Of a stretch of 64,000 bases of DNA, positions 50,257 through 59,200 are shown piece after piece; within the stretch, counting starts at the first letter, position 1, and the number at the start of each line of letters is the position of its first letter. This stretch comes from Symbiodinium natans (Eukaryota > Sar > Dinophyceae > Suessiales > Symbiodiniaceae): contig CAJNDS010001835.1 in NCBI GenBank assembly GCA_905221605.1, forward strand, positions 682,129-746,128, written 5' to 3'. The notes beneath the pieces are model-generated. The model had not been told where the DNA came from, did not search any database, and saw only the letters and a program-made list of their open reading frames with translations. Position numbers and translations under genes: made by a program.

Positions 50257-53200
50257 CTGTCAAATCCGCTGTCGACGTCAACGCAGCGTCACTGCCAAAG
50301 GCATTCAGCCTGACCTTCACCCAAGCCAAAGCTCCCGAGGTTCAAGAGGAACCGCGCAATGTGATTCTGAATGCTGATGACCTCAAGGTCGGGAAGGCCT
50401 GGCAGGGAGAATCGTTAAGAAGAGCCCAGATAGTGAAGGGGTTTAGGGTTTAGGGTTTAGGGTTTAGGGTTTAGGGTTTAGGGTTTAGGGTTTAGGGTTT
50501 AGGGTTTAGCAAGGAGTCCAGTTGCAAAAGGGTTTAGGGTTTAGGGTTTAGGGTTAGCCATTTTGGCTCAAGGTTTAGGCTCGAGGATTGGTTTGAGTTG
50601 TGAGTGGGGTTCCAAGTAGAGGGCTCATGGCGGGCATTGGGACTGATCTTGAAGGGGCACATCAGAGTACAATACCGATACCCGATGACAGCGATGATGA
50701 ACTTGATCCCGCCAATGATGGTGCTCCAGCTTTGGCCAGCGGAGGAGAATCTCCCAAAAGGGCGAAGCTTGGGCCTAGTTTTGCAAGTGGACGGGAATCA
50801 GAGCCACTTGCTTTGCTGGAGGGGGCTCAATCAACTGCACTCCCAGGCCTTTCAACCATGTCGGCAGAGGCTCAACTTCAGATTTTGCTCAGGGCTCAAC
50901 AGCAAGAACCCGCGTGGGCCACCAGCATGAAGGAGGTTTTTTCTGAGCAGATTGCAAGGCTCGGAGGCGGCTTCCAAGAACTCCGCACCAAGATCGAAAC
51001 CTCGGATGCAGCACACTCGAATCGCATGGACACAATGCAACAACAGATGGACGCCTTGCAGAATGAAGTCATGAAGATGAAGGCGACGCCTCCCCCTTCG
51101 AACCTTTCGAACCTGCAGAGGGGGCAATCCAGCTCAGCTCCAGATCGTCAACCTTCGGCGAGGCTTCCTGCTAGGGACCAGCTTCCGGACCGCCATCGAA
51201 ACCAGCCAGGTGGGGAGACAATGGATACTGATTTCAACCACCTGGTCTTGGGCGGCTGGGGGACAGATAGTCGACGCCAGATCGTGCTTGATGATGCTTG
51301 GGCTCTTCTGCGCAATTTCCCTCAGATCCCGGTGAAGTCGGTGCAAGTTAGAGGACCACGAACACGGAACGCGCATGTGTATCTGGATGTTCTTCCTTTC
51401 CAAGCTGCCAAAGAGAGGTTCTATGAGATCCACTCGGCCTGCTCCAAGAAGTTCTCCACGACGGCTGGCCAGCTTATCTGGATTAGCCCAAATCGTACCT
51501 TGGAAAGACGACAGCGCAACAAAGTCACGGGGCACTTCCTTGGAAAGCTTGAGGCCCTGTGCCCAGACGAAGACAGTAAGAAAGGCATCGAAGTGGACTG
51601 GCAGTGGCAGCTCCTGTGGGCAGGAGACAAGCGGGCAATTGGGCCCTCCATGGATGCACTTTTTGCTCCTGCCTCTGACCGCGCAGTCTCGGTGAACTTT
51701 AGGGGTGAGGATGGTGTCACCGTTCGCTTTTACGCTAATGTCACCGCCATCTCTGAGTACACTGGAAAGGACTTGGGCGACGTGGAAGTGGCCCTACACA
51801 CAGACTGATCCTCACAAGTGGCCTATGACGCTGGAACCCTGTTTGAGGTAGGGTCGTGGAATATCCATGGCTGCGATATCTTCAACTTCGGGGACTGGAG
51901 TGGACTCATTGGTGAAGGTTGGGACGCCGTTGCCCTGCAGGAAGTTGGGGGTTTGGGGTCTGTGCCTTCAAGGCCCATGGGTGAATTAAATGAATATCTT
52001 CTTCCTGAGGAAAGTGATTTGCATGATTTCTTTGTCCTTGGCACCAGTGACTTGGATTCGTACCTCGGTCAAGTGATTGTCTTCGACAAGTTGGTGTGTA
52101 AGCAAGTCTTACGCACTTTCAAGGGCGCAAGATACATCGGGGCACAAATCCTCACCACGGGTAATCAAGTTCTCACCATCGTTGGGACTCACTTTCCTCA
52201 TGGGGACAATTCCGACGCACAGTATTCCGAAGCCCTTTGCGATTTACAGCAGGGGATGTACAGATTTGCGAGAGATGGTTGCGCAGTCCTCCTTGGTGAT
52301 TGGAATGCTGACCCTCAAGATGCCAACAATCGTTATAACATGCTTTTTGGTGCTCTTTCTCTGTTCGGGTTTCGTTGTCACCTTACTGGAGAGTCAACTT
52401 GGCATGGACATAGGGGTGGTCACAAAGAGCTTGACTATGCCTTCCTGTCACGAGACTTTACGAGCCGGATGCATCAGACCTCCATCAAGAGGGCCTCTCA
52501 GGCGAGACTAGAACTTGGTTCTGATCACGATTTGGTGCTGCTTGCTTTCATGTTTCCCGTCCCTAACCCCCACCCTAAGAAGCGTAGGAGGCCGCGCAAA
52601 CAAGGGACTCGATGCGGTAAGTGGATTACCCTTCCTCAACAGCTGGAGAATGGGCTTGTGGACCCAGACTGGTTTGCGCAACAATCGGTGCAAGTGCAGA
52701 GCCAGATTTTCGCGGACTGGGCACAGAAGTCGTCGACCAGAAGGCCCTCGTACAGAGATCCTCCCGAAGTTAAGGAGTTGTGCCGTAAACGCCATCTGTG
52801 TGCACAGCCTGCTGACAGAGCTGAGTACTCGAGACGAGTGCTCTCAGCTCGTAGAGAAGCCCGGAAACAGTGGCTTCAGGCCCTCCTGCACAAGGCGCAG
52901 GCAGGGGATGCAGCAGCCATAGCATACTTGCGCAATCGTGGTCGGCCCCCAACTGACTTTGCAACCTTGTGGTCGGCGCACTCTGGCCGGCATGAGGCCG
53001 CCGAGGCGGTTGAAGCCCGTATGCGCTGCCTTTATGCGCCTGACCCTCCACCCTCAGATGCAGCACTCCATGAGCTAGAAGCCTCCCTGCAAGCAAAGTG
53101 TCACGACTTCAAGCCTTTCACAGCTGATGAGTTGGCTGCATCGGTGTGCAAACTCAAGTTGGGCAAGAGTTGTGGTGCGTCAGGGGTGTCGGCGGAGTTT

Positions 53201-56200
53201 CTCAAAGGTGTGCATGCGCTGCCTGAGGGGGCCGCGCTCCTACTTACCCACATGAACCACATGCTGAGTCACGGGGAGCTGCCAGAGGGATACTACAAGG
53301 CATGGGTCATTTTGATCCCGAAGTGCACTCAAATCCGGACTGCCAAGGACTTCCGGCCCATCAATCTAATCGAAGCTATGGCCAAACTATATACTGCCCT
53401 GTTGATTCGGCGTATCGGTGATCAGCTTCCAGTGCCTCAGTGTCAAATGGCTGGATGCAAGGGGACGCAGACCCTGGATGCGGTCAGCTGCTGTTGCCAT
53501 AGACTTGAAAGGGAAGCGAAATGGGGCACATCGTCGGTGTGGGTTTCTTTGGACGTTGAAGCTGCTTTCGATTCCATGTCGCATTGGTCGGTGGGCAGTT
53601 TTTTGCTTGAGGTTTGCTCTGATGAGGTGGCTTGGGAGTCCTTACGTCTTTTTCAGGCTCTCCGCAATCCTCAACTTTGTTTCGAGCTCTTCGGTCATCA
53701 GTGGTCTATGCATCAGCAGCAGGGGATACAGCAGGGCTCCAGTTTCAGTGCCCAGTTGTTTGCAGCCGTGCTTGCACGTCGCATGCAGCAGCTTTTTGAC
53801 GTTTGGCGAGCCCGAGGTGAGCAGTGCTTGCATGATACCTACGGTTTAGTCTATATTGACGACATCCTCCTTAACTTCTTCAATGCTTCTGATGCTCATC
53901 GTCTACTTCCGGAAGTAGCGCAAGCACTAGCCGAGCTTGGTCTCAAGCTGCATGAGGGCAAGTCGCAAGCGATGACCTCCCCGTCGGTTTTCGATGCTGT
54001 CGTTAGCAGCCTTCCTTCGGGTTCCATGCTAGCCAGGTTTACTTGGGACACCTCCATCGTGTATCTCAAACGCAGGCTCAGTCATCCCAACAGTGCAGCA
54101 GATACCACCAATCTTTTGCTTCGACAGTGCCAGAGGTCATTTCATGGCGCGTGGCAGTCCCTTCAGTCGATTGTGTGCAGAATTGGGTGGTGCAACATTG
54201 TTCTGGTTTTGCAGGTCATGCAACGGTATATTGCTTCTACTTGGTTGTGGTTGGCCCCTTTGCTCTACCCCCTAGTGCAGTACGTACGACAGGTTGACAT
54301 CTGGCAATGCACTTATACACTCAATGCACTCAACCTCTACATCCCAGATGCTGCTCCACAATCACTGGCATTCGCTTTGCTCCGATTGCGCCGTCGCGCA
54401 GTGCAGTCAGTCGTCTTGACTGACCGCAGATGGCGGTGGGCTGACTCCTGGCTCATGCGCAAGTGGAACTATTTTGGGCATGTTCTTCGAATGCATGCTT
54501 CGCACCCTGCGCGTTTGTCCTTCTTTCGCTGTCAGGGCGAACAGCAGCAAGGAGCTCCGTGGTCCTCTAGTCTTAGGTGTGTTAAGGTCATGGTTCAACG
54601 GTTGGTTGGTGGATCGAGTCTTCCTACTGATGAGGCTCTTGCTGTGAGAGCTGCTGACAGAGACTGGTGGGCTGCAAAGGCTCCCCAGGTCCTTGAGTGG
54701 TATGCTTACTGTCCCAAGATCGGTACCAGCAATTCTTGGCCCTGTCTTCGCAAGCTCTACAGTCTTTGTCCTTCATGGTTACAGTTGGTGTATGCGCAGC
54801 CTCTCCCTGAGGGATTTTGTCTCCACTGGTTGTCTGTCGAAGAGGGCTGGATGAGTCTCGCTGTGGTTGAGGGTTCAGATGCCTGTAACTCCTGGGCGAC
54901 TACACTTCAGCACATCTGCATGCTTTCTGCTCCCCTGGTCATACAGCTACATTTGGGCGAAGAGCTGGCGGATAGTTTGCTCTTGTTCTTGCATCACTTG
55001 GCTAGTCGTATGTGGCAACAGTTTCAGCGCATTCTACTATTCGATATACTCACGGCCTTGCAGATTTCTTTCCTGAATTCACGCGTGCTTCCTCATGGTG
55101 ATATGGGTGCATAGAACAGTTTGCGTGATGTTTTGCGTGGTGTGACTTCTAAGAAGTTGCATGTTTGCCGGCAGCCTCCAAAGTCCGTTGCTCAAAGGGT
55201 TTAGGGTTGCTACCAGTCGAGGCTGAGTGGGGTCGTATCCTTTCCTGGCAGCTGTACGCAGTCCAGTTGCAAAAAGGGTTGCTACCAGTACTGTCTTCAG
55301 CTTGGCTCTGCTCTTCCGAGCCACTGGCCCCGAGACCCCTGCGCCCGAAGTGTGATTCGTCTGTCATGTTACGACTGTCGTACTAGATCAACAACATTCA
55401 AACAACAGTAGTACGAAGCAGTCGCATCATGGCCACAAGGGGCAGGCACCCCTTGTGACCTCCTAACATCTCCTAACCCCCCTCGTAATTTTCTAACTAC
55501 CTACCATTTACCCCTTAGGTACCGCGCCCGAAAGGCGACCCCTCGGCATTTTGTGTGTGTCAGCTGGGCCTGGTTTGGAGTGGAACGAACAGAACGAGTA
55601 TGATGATCGGGTATGGTCCTCGTTCTTAAGAGGGCCGGCGTCAACAACACCAACATGTCAAGGTTACCGGGGAGGGAACATTTTATACCTTTGCCCTGCA
55701 ACACACTCACTAGTATAAGTGGCATAGACCTCCCTCAACCCTAAACCCCCTAGGCGGGCGGCAAAAAGAAACCCTAAACCCCTCAACAAGCCACTCCCTC
55801 CCCTATGCTCCCTTCTACATGGGCAGGTCCTCGGCTCGGGCGGCTTCGGGGCCGTTTACCGGGGCACCTACTGCGGCCAAGAGGCCAGGGAGCAAGGAGG
55901 TTTTGGAGGTTCTTTGGATGCTGAGGGCCTATCGGCCTATATCGTATGTTTTGGATCTTTGTTTTGGAGTAGCCATCTGTTATTTTTATATATGTAATGG
56001 ATATAGATTAGTATGTAATGAAATAAAATATGTAAATGAATATAGAAATATACAGATAAATATAACTAGAAATTTAAAATTCAATAAATGATAAAACACA
56101 ATCTATATATATATGTATGTATATATGTACATATGTATATATGTACATTTGTATATATGTACATATGTATATATGTATATACTGGGACCAGAAGACACTG

Positions 56201-59200
56201 TTGGGGGACGGCCAATGTGTTGAGATCGGGGTTAAGGGGGGAAGGCTTGGCGTGAGCAGGTTTCGTCTATATGTGTTTGCCCTTGATGGGTTCAACCTGG
56301 GGCCGACTTCACATCCCAACGAAACATCGAAGCAATGATTGCTTCGTTTTCTTCGTGTAGAGCCTCAAGCCGCACATGCAGGTAGCCATCAAGAAGCTCC
56401 ACGTGATTGACGGTCAGGTCGCATGGCTGCCTCACGCACTGGGGCACCGAACAGCCACTGCTGGTTTAAAATTTCGGTGTGGAGTTTATGCTGCAGATGC
56501 CGGAAATCTGCGAAGGCACTTGAAGATCTTCCTATCCTACTCTCTTTGAGTGTTCTCGAAGGTTTTCGGGCTTGGTAGGGATGTGGAAGAGTGCCGCCAT
56601 CCAGAAAGAAATATGCCCCCCCCCCCCCCCAACACAAAAGATAGGCTTGTAACACGTCCGCACATGCCACGCTCCAGAGGGTATGTTCCATTGCCCCGGA
56701 TTTATTCACAGGCGGGGTCGTTGTTAGGGTCTATCTCTTGTCTCACACGTTACGGAGGTCTGTAACGCTGTGGACATTGTGGAGGTCTGTATCAAACAGG
56801 TTGTGCGAGCTGCGACAATCGGGGGTCCACGCAGTCCTGCTCGAAGCGTTCTCGAACCCATGGGAGGCAATGCCTAATGCGGTAACAAACGAAAAAGTTG
56901 CAGCAGCTCAAGGCTGAAGACGGGCTTAGTCCTTGAAGTTTTGTCATGTTCATCGGAGTGCTTTCGGCCGAGGTGACTCCTGAGCAGAAGCATGAGTTCC
57001 AAAAGGAGGCTCGGGTCTCCTTAAACCCTAAACGGCCCTAAACAGTCCCCTGTGTTGGACCCACAGTGCTGCGCGCGTGTCAGCGATGGCTCTTTCAAGG
57101 CTGGTCCTGTTCACGAACCCTCAAGGTGAGGCATACTTATAGGCTAAAAGTTTAGGGACTCTTAGCCACCCATAACAGCTTGACATCGAGCAGGGTTTGC
57201 CACGAAACCCTTCGAAGGTCATGAACCTTGCCAGATTGAGACATCCACGCCTCGTGAGCTTCATCGGTCCATGCCCCAATCTGTTTCGCTGACAGCACTT
57301 GGGACTTTGCCGTGGGGGGCCTCGTGTTCGTCATGCCGAGATATTCTGCATCACCAGTGCACGCGGCAGGGTTGTACCCGACCATGAGGTGCTGCCCTTG
57401 CAGCACCATCGCTAATGATTGCCGCCTGGCAGCAGTAGGCAGTGATGGCGAATTGAAGCCTACAGGCCCTAAAGCATGACAATTTCTGGGCACACCTGAC
57501 CGACGTGATCACTGCATGCTTGGAATGGCTAAGTCTGCCTCGTGCCGAAGCGGTTGCCGGCATGCTTTTAGGTCACTGAGTTTATGCCCAACGGGCTCGG
57601 ACCCCAGCTGCAACTGGCCTTTAGTATTCACACTGTCAAGGTGTCATTGTTTTCTGCTGATTTCGAGACTGCCGATCGACCTCGCCTGTTTGAGTGTGAG
57701 AGTCGGTGATTCGCGTGCGCCCCGGGACACAGGTCTCTGTACGAGGCACTGCATCAGCGAAAGCTTCGGCCCCACGACTTCTGCCACGATCTGCACCATC
57801 GTTTGCTCTCTTGAAAAGAACGGACAGAAGCTTTCGCCAGCGGTGTGCAGTTCGTCACCAGGTCAAGGCAGCTGTGTCAGATGTGGAGGCAGTTGCATCA
57901 TTTTGCATCGCGTCCCAGGTTGGCACTGGAGCTCGTCAAGCGGTTCAAGATCGCAACGCAGGCGGACAAGTGTAACATCGAATTACAGGCAAAGCCATGT
58001 CTGACGAGAGTGGGCTGATGAGCAGACAGAATTCGACATGTCTTGCTACAGAACACGTGCGGCAAGCGTGGGAGAATGAAATCAGCTTGTAGTAAACTTA
58101 GCCGGAAGCAGCAGCCAAAACATGCCAAAAGACTTGCAAGGTGTCCGAAGGAGCAGCTTGGTTGCAAAGCATGCGACCCACCGCTGATCCGTAGGGAGCA
58201 ATGTTGGCTTGCACGCATGACATTTGCTTGTGGGTACGACATGATACGAAAGGTTGCAGGGTTTGTGGGCAGGAAGGTCACGAGCAGGGGGGTGGCTGGG
58301 ACCACCAAGTGATAGCGCTGCATGAGGTGAGCTTTCTTCACAGTAAGTCGCCGCCCTTCGTGCACCGTGACTTGAAGAGCATGAATGCCGGCCCCTTAAG
58401 CTTGTTCGACACATTAGCTGCGAGAGTGGCTGCATCTCGTCTGTGGCTGCATCTCGTCTGTGAGTAGAGCCGAAGTTTGCCACCGAGGTTGTCATGGATT
58501 TTGAGCTCAACGCCAAGCTCTGTGATTTTGGCTTGACTCAGGCAGCATGGGTGTTTAGTTTGATAATGCTGCCTTGCACTGCTTCAATTAGAACAACAGT
58601 GAGGGAGTTCACGGAGCACCGTCTCCTGGGATGCCGGTGACATTTGTGCTTCGGATCTGGCAGTGTCGCTGTGCGGCTAGACAGTTCCAGGGCAAGCTGT
58701 GAAAGTTGGCAAGACCAAGCCCGGCATTTGTTTGCATTTGATTCTTGCGGGTGGTGTGTAGTTGTTCCCCTGTTTTGGATGTTTTGCGCAAGTTGCATGT
58801 AAATATGTGTTAAAGCTGGTGGCTTACGCGTCAGTCCATGGAGAAGACCCACATAAGCTGCGGCCTCAAAGTGCTTTGCTTTTCCCGCAAGCTCGAAGCT
58901 ACAGCACATGAGAATTTTCCAAAAGTTCCAGTACCAGGACAAGCATTTCAAAACACAGTCAAGATATGAATTGTTAAGACTTGAAATAAGCAAATTTGCG
59001 ATAACCGGACGTAGCTACCAACAGATCTTCTATCAAGATTAGGTTCGTGCTTTGTTCAATTGGCTGATGTCGGAGCATCTCAAATTCGCTTGATTCAATT
59101 CTTTAGTTCACTGCCTGGTCTCCATGCTGAAGCGCTTTTTAGTATTGTGTGCAGCTGGATAACAAAACCGCTAAGCGGGCGTCATGTACTTTGTTGGAAG

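Larger units (their letters stand above)
50530..55259 (+). mobile_element. LINE-type (non-LTR) retrotransposon, apparently full length
   Basis: Contains an ORF1 with coiled coil, an ORF2 with APE-type endonuclease and reverse transcriptase, a spliced-leader relic at the 5' end and no LTRs. A direct repeat, AGTCCAGTTGC followed by A4 or A5 and GGGTT, occurs at 50515 and 55260 and may be the target-site duplication that sets the limits. No poly-A tail is seen; the 3' end instead carries a short duplicated motif. It lies in sense orientation inside the GC-AG intron 50397-55826 of the kinase gene. The long intact ORFs suggest a recent insertion. Clade was not assigned. Confidence 0.85.

Noticed and set aside
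50555-50640. Possibility that the leader match is a functional SL RNA gene.
   Set aside because: The first four leader bases are missing and no SL RNA-like body, Sm-type context or tandem copies follow; it is instead placed directly before LINE ORF1.
57152-57493. Minus-strand open frame of 113 codons with fairly protein-like composition, inside a kinase intron.
   Set aside because: No family recognised and no partner exons; it could be a fragment of an unknown retroelement, but this cannot be shown by eye.
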